Positions 1 through 8,048 of a DNA stretch of 64,000 bases are shown here, piece after piece. The position numbers and the translations under genes were made by a program. Below the pieces are notes generated by a model. The model was not told where the DNA came from and did no database searches. It saw only the letters and a list, made by a program, of their open reading frames with translations. Within the stretch, counting starts at the first letter, position 1. Each line of letters starts with the position of its first letter. The DNA comes from Allochromatium humboldtianum (GTDB taxonomy: Bacteria; Pseudomonadota; Gammaproteobacteria; Chromatiales; Chromatiaceae): the NCBI RefSeq assembly GCF_013385175.1, contig NZ_JABZEO010000008.1, positions 150,238 through 214,237 of the forward strand, in the 5' to 3' direction.

Positions 1-316
1 AGTCCTTGGTGTGGTAGATGTCCCAGAAGACGTCGCTGTCGTGCAGACTGACCACCACGCCATCGAGTTCGTAGTCGAACTTCGGCTCGATGCGGTAGCG
101 GATGCCCTCGGCCTCGATCTCGAACGGCTCGGTGAGAGTGCGCGTCTGACGCGGCTCGACCAGCCGTTCGAGATCGTAGAACTCGGGCGGCGGGAACTGA
201 TCCTTCTTCCAATGGCTCCAGATCGCCAGACCCAGACTGGCCAGGAACAGCAGCAGAAAGAGCTGTTTGATCAGACGCCAGGGAAGCCGTGGTTCATCGA
301 ACGAGGCCGAAGGCAT
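1..316 (-). CDS. Membrane-anchored protein of unknown function, C-terminal part beyond window
   Basis: The first 105 residues are visible; the gene runs off the left edge. A basic N-terminal stretch is followed by one hydrophobic segment at about residues 11-30 (PWRLIKQLFLLLFLASLGLA), then a soluble part with a conserved-looking FDYELDGVVVSLHDSD...WDIYH stretch. That suggests a single-span protein with a periplasmic domain. Its ATG overlaps the last 23 bases of the upstream glycosyltransferase on the same strand, so the two are probably translated together and this protein may act in surface polysaccharide assembly. I do not recognise a named function. Confidence 0.75.
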   Translation of the reverse strand, partial: MPSASFDEPRLPWRLIKQLFLLLFLASLGLAIWSHWKKDQFPPPEFYDLERLVEPRQTRTLTEPFEIEAEGIRYRIEPKFDYELDGVVVSLHDSDVFWDIYHTKD

Positions 317-1436
317 CCAGATACCCCCTTGCGCTGACCTCCAGCCGATCGTCACGCACCGCCTCGCGCAACACATCGGGCGCCAGCGGCCGACTCAGCG
401 TCTCTTCCATCGCTCGCGCCAGGGCGTCGACGTCGCCGACCGGCACCAATGGACCATAGCGACCGTCCTGCAGGATCTCGCGCGGCCCGCTCGGACAGTC
501 GGTCGAGACCACGGGCACGCCCAGTGCCAGCGATTCGGCCAGGACATTGGCCCAGCCCTCCCAGCGCGAAGAGAGCACGAACAGTCCGGCGCGGGCCAGA
601 AAGCGGTATGGATTGGGATCGAATCCGTGCAGATCGACTGAATCGGCAACGCCAAGCTCTGCGGCTAGACGCCTGAGTCGTTCGCGCTGGCGGCCCTGAC
701 CGAGGATGAGCAGCCGACAGGGGCGGCGGCGGTGTAGCTGGGCGAAGGCGCGGATGAGGGTTTCGAAGTCCTTCTGGAGCCGCAGCCCACCCACGCCCAG
801 GATGACCGGCGGCTGTCCCTCAGCGAACCAGGGATGATCGAGCGGCGCGCGCGCGTTCTGCTCCAGCTCCGGCGTGATGTTGGGATTGCGTACGACGCGG
901 ATGCGATCGAGCGCCAGACCCGTGATCGCGGCAATGTCCTCGGCCACGCCGTGCGAGACCGTCACCACGCCATCGGCACGCTGGTAGAGTCGGCGCAGAC
1001 GCCGCCTCTCCCACCAGCGTTTGAGCGCGTTCCCGCGCGCACTCCAGCGCTCGGAATGGTTGGTTCCAGGACGCAGAAAGTAGCGCGTGTCGCCTGGGCA
1101 GGACGCCTTGACAGCGAGCGCGACACGATCGTCCGTGTTCTTGGCCGTGAGCACGATCGACGGACGCTGGCGCTCGACATAGTCGTGCAGGAACCGCTGG
1201 CGTGCGCGCCGGTCACTGTCGGTCAGGTGATGCAGACGCACGCTCGCCGGCAATGTGTCCAGATAGGGCGCGTCGGGTGGGCCGACCACGAAGTCGACCG
1301 TGAAGCCCTGTTCGGCGATGCCTCGGGCGATGTTGGTCATCATGCGTTCCACGCCACCATCGCCGAAGCTCGGCAGGAACAGACAGATGGGACGCGACGG
1401 CGAGAGGGCCGCGGTGGGGCTGGGATCGGATGACAA
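294..1436 (-). CDS. GT4-family glycosyltransferase, TTG start
   Basis: Transfers a sugar from a nucleotide-sugar donor in the cytoplasm, probably during lipopolysaccharide or other surface glycan synthesis. It is a GT-B fold protein of 380 residues. The N-terminus has FLPSFGDGGVERMM, the acceptor-side loop of GT4 enzymes; the donor side has LGVGGLRLQKDF and the EX7E motif in WEGWANVLAESLALGVPV, followed by TDCPSGPREIL. I chose the TTG at 1436: GGAG lies 7 bases upstream (1444-1447), a consensus -10 (TATAAT) lies on this strand at 1532-1527, and the residues encoded before it look non-coding. A start at 1565 would precede that promoter. It closely resembles the glycosyltransferase at 2909-4024. 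Confidence 0.85.
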   Translation of the reverse strand: MSSDPSPTAALSPSRPICLFLPSFGDGGVERMMTNIARGIAEQGFTVDFVVGPPDAPYLDTLPASVRLHHLTDSDRRARQRFLHDYVERQRPSIVLTAKNTDDRVALAVKASCPGDTRYFLRPGTNHSERWSARGNALKRWWERRRLRRLYQRADGVVTVSHGVAEDIAAITGLALDRIRVVRNPNITPELEQNARAPLDHPWFAEGQPPVILGVGGLRLQKDFETLIRAFAQLHRRRPCRLLILGQGRQRERLRRLAAELGVADSVDLHGFDPNPYRFLARAGLFVLSSRWEGWANVLAESLALGVPVVSTDCPSGPREILQDGRYGPLVPVGDVDALARAMEETLSRPLAPDVLREAVRDDRLEVSARGYLDAFGLVR

Positions 1437-1526
1437 GGCGGATCTCCATCCAGGCGGCGCGCGGCCGCGTCGAGTTGAGCCTGAAGGGCTGACGGCAAAG
1501 CGTCCACAAATCAGGCGGAGCGCACT

Positions 1527-1532
1527 ATTATA
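1527..1532 (-). promoter_or_regulatory. Candidate -10 box for the glycosyltransferase at 294-1436
   Basis: On the minus strand this hexamer reads TATAAT, a perfect sigma-70 -10. No convincing -35 is seen 17 bases further up. Transcription would start near 1520, leaving an 84-base leader to the TTG start. The divergent ligase gene begins at 1578. Confidence 0.35.
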
Positions 1533-1577
1533 TCGGCTCCAGCGCCCTTCCCGTCCCCCACCCACGCGAGAATCCGC

Positions 1578-2945
1578 ATGTCATCGACGCTCGATCGCTC
1601 ACTTCCGCTCGTGCCCCCGGATGGCGTGGAGCGTCTCGGTCTGTTCGGACTCTATCTGTTCGCCGCTTTCGCCTGGCTCGGCACGACGCCCGCCACGCTC
1701 GGGCTGGCGCTCCTGACCCTGGCCTTCGTGCTGCACCGCCCGGACTGGCGTGCGCTGGGGCGTGATCCGGTCGCGCGGCTGAGCCTGATCCTGATCGGCT
1801 TTCTGATCGTCCACAGCCTCGTCCTGGCGCTGTCGGCGCCCAGCGCGGAACGGGCGGCGACCATCCTCGGCGGCGGCGGGGACTGGCTCAAGCTGATGCT
1901 CTTCATCCCGCTCGCCCACTGGTGCGTCGGTCGGCCCGAGCGGGTGCGCGGACTGCTGCTGCTCGCCGCGCTGGGGTTCACGCTCGCGGTGCTGCGCAAG
2001 ATCGACTGGGCGAACTTCGGACTGGAATTCTTCTCGACCCGCTTCGAGTCCTATCTGCCGGCGATCGCCTTCGGCATGTTCACCGGGCTGGGCGCGCTCG
2101 GGCTCATCGTCCTGCGTCAGGCGTTCTGGGGACGCTTCGCGTCGGGCTGGCCGCGCCGGTTGGGCATGACGCTCTGGGCGCTCTGGCTGCTGTTCATGCT
2201 CGAAGGGCTGCTGCTGTCGCAGTCGCGCGGCTCCTGGCTCGCCTTTCTCGGCGCGCTGGCGCTACTGATCGTCCTCGAATGGCGCGCACACTCAGCCGCG
2301 ACGGGCGCCTGGATCAGACGTCAGGGCTACCGACTCATCCTGCCCGTCGTCGGACTGGCGCTGCTCGGCGGACTGCTGGTGCAGACGGAGATCGTTCAAA
2401 AACGCTTCACCGAACACACGGGCACCGTGCTCGAGATCGTGCGCGGTGAGACATCCGCCGTGGAGTCCGACCCCGTGGGACTGCGCTTCAAGGCCCTGCT
2501 GTTCGCGCGCGACACCTGGAGCGAGCGACCCTGGTTCGGCTGGGGCGCCGGTACCAGTCGCGAGCTGATCGCCAACAGCGGACGTCCCGAGGCGCTGTTC
2601 GATTACGACCATTGGCTGCCGCATCTGCACAACACCTATGCCGAGATCCTGGTCCAGTTCGGCCTCGTCGGTCTGATCCTGATCGCGGCCCTGGTCTGGA
2701 CACTCGCGCGCTCCGGTTTCAGGGCCGGCCGCGCTGGACGTCTGCCCGCCGATCTCGGGCGTTTCTATCTGGCGGCGCTCGTCTTCGTGCTGATCTGGTG
2801 TCTGTTCAACTATCGCGTCGTGCGCACCGACTGGATGTTCTTCTGGATCCTCGTCGCCGGCACGCTGTATGGACTCGGTCGCGGCGCCGACACGCCCTCC
2901 CCCGACGCTCAGGCCCAGGCCGGCAATCCCATGGCGTCGAGATAG
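1578..2945 (+). CDS. O-antigen ligase / Wzy-type polymerase family membrane protein
   Basis: A polytopic inner-membrane protein of 455 residues with about ten hydrophobic segments and a large periplasmic loop between about residues 270 and 360. The loop carries WSERPWFGWGAGTSRELI and HNTYAEILVQFGLVGLI, the pattern of the Wzy_C / O-antigen ligase family (WaaL, Wzy, PglL). Such proteins join or polymerise undecaprenyl-linked glycans on the periplasmic side. WaaL and Wzy cannot be told apart by motif alone. Flanking glycosyltransferases support a role in lipopolysaccharide assembly. Its 3' end overlaps the convergent glycosyltransferase by 37 bases. Confidence 0.85.
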   Translation: MSSTLDRSLPLVPPDGVERLGLFGLYLFAAFAWLGTTPATLGLALLTLAFVLHRPDWRALGRDPVARLSLILIGFLIVHSLVLALSAPSAERAATILGGGGDWLKLMLFIPLAHWCVGRPERVRGLLLLAALGFTLAVLRKIDWANFGLEFFSTRFESYLPAIAFGMFTGLGALGLIVLRQAFWGRFASGWPRRLGMTLWALWLLFMLEGLLLSQSRGSWLAFLGALALLIVLEWRAHSAATGAWIRRQGYRLILPVVGLALLGGLLVQTEIVQKRFTEHTGTVLEIVRGETSAVESDPVGLRFKALLFARDTWSERPWFGWGAGTSRELIANSGRPEALFDYDHWLPHLHNTYAEILVQFGLVGLILIAALVWTLARSGFRAGRAGRLPADLGRFYLAALVFVLIWCLFNYRVVRTDWMFFWILVAGTLYGLGRGADTPSPDAQAQAGNPMASR

Positions 2946-4024
2946 GCGCTGGTCGCAGCCTCGATCTCGAAGCGGCGGGCCGCCCGCTGGAGCTCTTCAC
3001 GCGGCAACGGGTCGTCGAGCGTGGCGCTCATGGCCTCGGCGAGCGCTACGTCGTCGCCGATCGGCACCAGGGGGCCATAGCGTCCGCCATCCAGGATCTC
3101 GCGCGGACCGCTCGGGCAGTCGGTCGAGACCACAGGCGTACCGACCGCCAGCGCCTCGACCGGCACGAAGGGCAGTCCTTCCCAGCGCGATGAGAAGGCG
3201 AAGAGCGCGGCATGGGCCATGTAGGCATAGGGCTGGGGTACGAAACCGGGAAGCGCGAAGTCTTCTCCGACCCCGAGGCTCGCAGCCAGCGCCAGCAGGC
3301 GCTCGCGATGACGCCCCTCGCCGAGGATCATCAGCCGCGCCGGACGTCGGGCGCGCAGACGGGCGAAGGCGCGGACGAGCGTGGCGAAGTCCTTGCGCCC
3401 GCAGAGTTCGCCGACGCTCAGGATCAGCGGCGGCTGTCCGGGCGCGAACCAGGGATGATCCGGCGCCGGCAGGGCTTGGTCGAACAGACGCGCCGGCGCC
3501 ACGGGCGAGGGCACGGCCCGGATGCGCGCACGCTCCAGCCCGGTATAGGCCGCCATGTCGTCGGCAGCCCCGAGACTGGGCACCAGCACGCGATCGGCGA
3601 AGCGATACAGCAGCCCCATCGATCGACGCTGGACCCAGCGGTCGATCACGCCGCGCGAGGCCAGATCGACCGAGATGGTGATCCCGGAACGCAGGATCAG
3701 CCGCGTCGACGTACCGGCCAGGGCGCGTGCCGCCAGCGCCAGCCGGTTGACGCGATCCTTGTCCGAGAGCATGACCGTCGGGCGCTCGCGGCGCAGATAG
3801 CGCACCACGGCCGGCAGCGCCATCAGGGTGTGCGCCGTCCCGAGATCGACGATCCGAGGAGCCGGATCACAGTGTTCGAGATGCGGCCCGTGCTCGCGCA
3901 CCTTGAGCAGATCGACCCGATAGCCGCGTCCGACGAGCGCCGGCAGCAGATGGCGCGCGAGCCGATCGACGCCGCTGTGACCGGAGGTGGAGAGAAAACA
4001 GGCGATGCGGGGTGGCTGTGACAT
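2909..4024 (-). CDS. GT4-family glycosyltransferase
   Basis: A GT-B glycosyltransferase of 371 residues. Diagnostic parts are FLSTSGHSGVDRLARHL at the N-terminus, LSVGELCGRKDFATLVRAF in the donor domain, the EX7E motif WEGLPFVPVEALAVGTPV, and TDCPSGPREILDGGRYGPLVP. The last stretch is nearly identical to the matching part of the protein at 294-1436, so the two are probably paralogues acting on related surface sugars. It is convergent with the O-antigen ligase gene and divergent from the LuxE-like operon; the 274-base gap to that operon must hold both promoters. Confidence 0.88.
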   Translation of the reverse strand: MSQPPRIACFLSTSGHSGVDRLARHLLPALVGRGYRVDLLKVREHGPHLEHCDPAPRIVDLGTAHTLMALPAVVRYLRRERPTVMLSDKDRVNRLALAARALAGTSTRLILRSGITISVDLASRGVIDRWVQRRSMGLLYRFADRVLVPSLGAADDMAAYTGLERARIRAVPSPVAPARLFDQALPAPDHPWFAPGQPPLILSVGELCGRKDFATLVRAFARLRARRPARLMILGEGRHRERLLALAASLGVGEDFALPGFVPQPYAYMAHAALFAFSSRWEGLPFVPVEALAVGTPVVSTDCPSGPREILDGGRYGPLVPIGDDVALAEAMSATLDDPLPREELQRAARRFEIEAATSAYLDAMGLPAWA

Positions 4025-4107
4025 GGCGCCGATCTTAATCGTCTCATCGGCGCGGCGCGACTGCTTCGATCGAACGTCCGCCCGGGCCGGTCGTCTCTGG
4101 GTGGAAC

Positions 4108-4136
4108 TTGACCGATTCCGGAGCCCCAGCTACCCT
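4108..4136 (+). promoter_or_regulatory. Candidate promoter of the LuxE/LuxC-like operon
   Basis: TTGACC (4108-4113) and TACCCT (4131-4136) are separated by 17 bases, a fair sigma-70 promoter about 165 bases before the first gene. The overlapping GGAACTT (4103-4109) matches the -35 of extracytoplasmic sigma-E promoters, but no matching -10 was found at the right distance. Confidence 0.3.
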
Positions 4137-4298
4137 CGAAACTCCAAACATCCTGGGCGGTGCCATGGCGCTCGAATGCCCGATCGCTCCCCGTCCGCGG
4201 ACGGTCGGAATCGACCCAAGCCCGCTCGCGCCGCTCGCCGGCAGGGTCGCGCGGCCAGCGATTCCACCCCATAGGTCGCCAATCACGGATTGCCTCTG

Positions 4299-5465
4299 AT
4301 GATCGATCAGCCCGCCCAGCCGGCCTCCCGGCCCGTGCCCGACGCCGTCGAATCATTCTGCTCGCTCTCGGAGGCCTATGCCCCTGAGGCTCGCCATGAG
4401 TCGCTGTTCATCGAAGCCATGCGGGCCATCACGCACTGGCATCTCGAACGTTCTCCCTGGTATCGGGCTTTCGCGCACCGTCACGGCGTAGACGCGGATC
4501 GGCTCGATCGGCTGGAGGCCGTGCTGGCCCTGCCGCCGGTCCATGCCAATTTCTTCAAGGCACACGAGATCCGCTCGATCACCCTGTCCGAAGTCACGGC
4601 CCATCTGACCTCCTCCGGGACGACGGGACAGAAATCGCAGATCTTCTTCGACGCCTTCACGCTCGGTCATGCGCGTGCCATGGTGGATCAGGTCATGCAG
4701 GTGCGCGGCGTGGTCAGCCAGACGCCGGCGCACTATCTGGTCAATGCCTATGAGCCGTTCGAAGGCTTGCAGCTCGGCACCTCCAACACGAACCAGTATC
4801 TGATGCGCTATGCGCCCGTGGCCGAGCAATTCTGGACGCTCAGACACATCGGCGGGGGGCGGCACGAGTTCGACCCCTTCGGCGCCATTCGTCAACTGGA
4901 GCAGTGGGCGACGGGCGATCTGCCGGTACGCCTCATCGGGTTTCCGGCCTTTTTGCATTTCATCCTCGAACGGATGCGGGACATGGGACATCCTGGACTC
5001 AGACTGCCGGCCGGGAGTCTGGTCGTGTTCGGCGGCGGCTGGAAGGGTCATGCCGACCGGGCGATCCCCAAGTCCGACCTGTACCGGCACATCTCGACCC
5101 AGTTGGGCATTCCGGATGAGCGTGTCATCGAGACCTTCGGCGCCGTGGAGCACAGCGTGCCCTATGTCGACTGCGCCGAGCACCATCTGCACCAGCCGGT
5201 CTGGTCGCGCGTGGTGATCCGCGATCTCAAGACACTGGAGCCGGTGGCGGATGGCCAGCCCGGCTTCCTCTCGTTCGTCTCCCCCTACATCACCTCGGCG
5301 CCCGCGCACAGCGTGGTCATGGGCGATCTGGCGGTGCGCCATCCGGCCGGATCCTGCGCCTGCGGCGATCATCCCACGCCCTGGTTCGAGGTGCTGGGTC
5401 GCGCCGGCGTCTCGACCAACAAGAGCTGCGCGGCGGCGGCCTCAGAGCTGCTCAAGCGCGCCTGA
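4299..5465 (+). CDS. LuxE-like acyl-protein synthetase
   Basis: Adenylate-forming enzyme of 388 residues resembling LuxE, which activates a fatty acid with ATP and holds it as a thioester on a cysteine for reduction by LuxC. The phosphate-binding loop TSSGTTGQKSQ sits near residue 105, and FGGGWKGHAD and FGAVEHSVPY fit the adenylation core. A cysteine 12 residues from the C-terminus (NKSCAAAASELL) matches the position of the acyl-accepting cysteine of LuxE. A CAC motif in SCACGDHPTPWFEVLGR recurs in the next gene. The start could also be TTG at 4290. It is first in a tight operon with a LuxC reductase. No luciferase genes are present, so bioluminescence is not implied. Confidence 0.8.
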   Translation: MIDQPAQPASRPVPDAVESFCSLSEAYAPEARHESLFIEAMRAITHWHLERSPWYRAFAHRHGVDADRLDRLEAVLALPPVHANFFKAHEIRSITLSEVTAHLTSSGTTGQKSQIFFDAFTLGHARAMVDQVMQVRGVVSQTPAHYLVNAYEPFEGLQLGTSNTNQYLMRYAPVAEQFWTLRHIGGGRHEFDPFGAIRQLEQWATGDLPVRLIGFPAFLHFILERMRDMGHPGLRLPAGSLVVFGGGWKGHADRAIPKSDLYRHISTQLGIPDERVIETFGAVEHSVPYVDCAEHHLHQPVWSRVVIRDLKTLEPVADGQPGFLSFVSPYITSAPAHSVVMGDLAVRHPAGSCACGDHPTPWFEVLGRAGVSTNKSCAAAASELLKRA

Positions 5466-5531
5466 ACAGGCATCGAACGGCCATCGGCGGCCCTTGGCGA
5501 TCCGGCGAACCCTTTGGTTGGAATCACACGC

Positions 5532-8048
5532 ATGAACCGACATTTCTGGTTTGGTCAGTGGCTGGACGATGCGCAACTCGACGCGGCGATCGAGCGTTTG
5601 GATCAACACCTGGAACGGGTGCTGGAGTCGCCGTTTCCGTTCGAGGATCTGTTGACGGCGGCCCAGACGGTGTCCGACGGGTTGCGCGCCGGTCGACCGC
5701 TGCACGCCCGTCTGGCCGCGCTGGCGCGCGAGACCACGCCGGACGAGGAGGTGGACGCCATGCTCGCCGGGGCCTCGGCCTCCCTGACGCGGGCGTCCCT
5801 GCTGACCCGAGTGCGTGCCGAACTGGGCTGTTCCAGACCGGGCATCCCGACGCGCCGCTATCCCGATCGTCAGTTCGAGGCCTGGTCGCCGGTCGGCTGC
5901 GTGGTGCATGTCATGCCGTCCAACGTCTTCACCCTGGCGGCGCTCGGACTGGTCGAGGGCCTGCTGCCCGGCAATGTGAATCTCGTCAAGCTCAGCGCGC
6001 GCGATTCCAGCTTCGCGACCGAGTTTGCCGCCGCCCTCTGCGACGCCGATCCGGGCGGGCGTCTCGCCGACTATCTCGCCGTGGTCCATGTCGCCTCATC
6101 TGAATCTCGGCGTCTTTCGGCGCTCTTCGAGCGTGCCGATGCCATTTCGGCCTGGGGCGGCGAGCGGGCCATGGCCGCCGTGCGCGAGGCTGCGCCGCCG
6201 GGCGCCCGGCTGATCACCTGGGGGCACAAGGTCTCCTTCGCCTATGTCGCGGCTGAATGTTTGCGCGAGCCGGCGTTGCTGGAGGCCGCGCTCGATGGCG
6301 TAGCAACCGATGTCTGCCGGCTCGACCAGCAGGCCTGCTCCAGCCCGCAGACCCTGTTCGTCGAGGCCGATCGCGAGGGCGTCGAGCGCTTCGCCACGGC
6401 GCTGGCCGAACGTCTGGCCGTGCGCTCGCCCGAGATCCCGGGACAGGCGCCCGAGGGGGCCGAACAGGCCGAGATCACCAGCGTCACGGCCGTGGCGCGC
6501 GCCGAGGAGGCGCTTGACCTGACCCGTGTCATCGAGGATCCGGTGCACGGGCGCTGGCGGATCCTCGTCGATCATCGTCCCGGTCTGCGCCCCTCGCCCC
6601 TGTACCGCACCCTCTGGGTCAAGGGTCTCGAGCGCGAGGCCATCATCGGCACGCTCCGCCCGATGCGCGCCTGGCTCCAGAGCTGTGGTCTGGTCTGCGG
6701 ACTGTCTTCGCTGGCGACCCTGTCGCGACGGCTGTTCGCGGCCGGCGTGACCCGCATCGCACGTCCAGGTCAGATGGTCGACAGCTATGCAGGTTCACCG
6801 CACGACGGCGTCTATGCCTTGCAACAGTTGGCGCGGCGCATCACCCTGGATCCGCCCGAGTCGGCGCGCCAGGTGGGCAGCTTCTCGGAGCTGGAGGCGC
6901 ATCCGCCCTTGCCCGTCGCCGGTCTGCCGATCATGGACAAGACCCGTTTCCAGGCCGAGTCCCAGTCCGTGCGGGAGGTCGACCTGCTGTTCCGCAGCGG
7001 CGGTTCGAGCGGGCGGATCGTCTACTCCAGCTTCAGTTGGGAGGATTATCACGACCAGATGACCGTCGCGGCCCACGGACTGGTCGCCGCCGGCCTGGAG
7101 CCGGACCGCGATCGGGTGATGAATCTGTTCGCCGCCGGTCATCTGTACGGCAGCTTCATCAGCTTCTGGACCATCCTCGAAACCCTGCGGGTACGCACCC
7201 TGCCGATGGGGATGATCCATGACTACGAGGAGATCATCGAGACCCTCCTCGGTACGGGCTGCAATACACTGATCGGCGCGCCTTCGCATCTGCTGGCCTT
7301 GTTCATGGCCGCCGCCGGACGACTCACCGGCCGGATCGATAAGGTCTTCTATGGCGGCGAGCGACTCACGAACGCCCAGCGCCGATACCTGATGGAGACC
7401 TGCGGCGTCTCGATCGTGCGCTCCGCCGCCTATGGTTCCAACGATGCCGGCCCCATGGGCTATCAGTGTCCCGAATGCGAGGGCGGAGTACATCATCTGG
7501 CCAGCGCCATTCAGCACCTGGAGATCGTCGACCTGGACGAGGATCGCCCCGTCGCCGAGGGCGCCGTCGGTCGGTTGCTGTTCAGCTCCCTGGCCCGCGA
7601 GCAGCCACGGGTACGGCGTTACGAGATCGGCGACACGGGGCGCTGGATCCCCGGCGACTGCCCCTGCGGACGCACGGATCCGCGCTTCGAGCTGCTGGGC
7701 CGGACAGGCGATTTCTTCAAGGCCGGCGGTCCCTTCCTCAACTACCGGCGTTTCGTCGATATCCTCGGTGAGCAGCTGGGGTACGACGGCCCGGTGCAGG
7801 CCCATATCCACGAGGACGGCAACGACACACGGCTGGAGATCCGACTGGCCCGGCGGCCTGGGCTGGAGGCAGCGGCGGCCGAGGCCTGTCTGCGCGCCCA
7901 GTATGCCGAGATCGATTTCATGGAGAAGGAGTTCGGTCTGGCCTTCAGGTTCGAGGTCAGCGTCGTCGAGTCCGATGCCGACTTCGTCTTCGTCCCGGTC
8001 AGCGGCAAGCTCAAACCCATCTGTGATCACAGGAGCGCAGCCGGATGA
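5532..8048 (+). CDS. LuxC-type acyl-CoA/acyl-enzyme reductase fused to an adenylating ligase
   Basis: A two-domain protein of 838 residues. Residues 1 to about 445 resemble LuxC, the NADPH-dependent reductase that turns an activated acyl group into an aldehyde; the likely catalytic cysteine is Cys269 in RLDQQACSSPQ. From about 455 to the end it is a PaaK/LuxE-like adenylating domain, with the phosphate loop RSGGSSGR at about 488-495, GERLTNAQRRYL, and Cys pairs in YQCPECEGG and CPCGRTDP that may bind zinc as in some phenylacetate-CoA ligases. Activation and reduction on one chain would let an acid be converted directly to its aldehyde. The ATG at 5532 has GGA 9 bases upstream. Its stop overlaps the next start (ATGA). 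Confidence 0.8.
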   Translation: MNRHFWFGQWLDDAQLDAAIERLDQHLERVLESPFPFEDLLTAAQTVSDGLRAGRPLHARLAALARETTPDEEVDAMLAGASASLTRASLLTRVRAELGCSRPGIPTRRYPDRQFEAWSPVGCVVHVMPSNVFTLAALGLVEGLLPGNVNLVKLSARDSSFATEFAAALCDADPGGRLADYLAVVHVASSESRRLSALFERADAISAWGGERAMAAVREAAPPGARLITWGHKVSFAYVAAECLREPALLEAALDGVATDVCRLDQQACSSPQTLFVEADREGVERFATALAERLAVRSPEIPGQAPEGAEQAEITSVTAVARAEEALDLTRVIEDPVHGRWRILVDHRPGLRPSPLYRTLWVKGLEREAIIGTLRPMRAWLQSCGLVCGLSSLATLSRRLFAAGVTRIARPGQMVDSYAGSPHDGVYALQQLARRITLDPPESARQVGSFSELEAHPPLPVAGLPIMDKTRFQAESQSVREVDLLFRSGGSSGRIVYSSFSWEDYHDQMTVAAHGLVAAGLEPDRDRVMNLFAAGHLYGSFISFWTILETLRVRTLPMGMIHDYEEIIETLLGTGCNTLIGAPSHLLALFMAAAGRLTGRIDKVFYGGERLTNAQRRYLMETCGVSIVRSAAYGSNDAGPMGYQCPECEGGVHHLASAIQHLEIVDLDEDRPVAEGAVGRLLFSSLAREQPRVRRYEIGDTGRWIPGDCPCGRTDPRFELLGRTGDFFKAGGPFLNYRRFVDILGEQLGYDGPVQAHIHEDGNDTRLEIRLARRPGLEAAAAEACLRAQYAEIDFMEKEFGLAFRFEVSVVESDADFVFVPVSGKLKPICDHRSAAG

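Noticed and set aside
4103..4109. Sigma-E promoter before the LuxE-like gene
   Set aside because: The -35 GGAACTT is perfect but no matching -10 lies at 15-17 bases, so it is only mentioned with the sigma-70 candidate.
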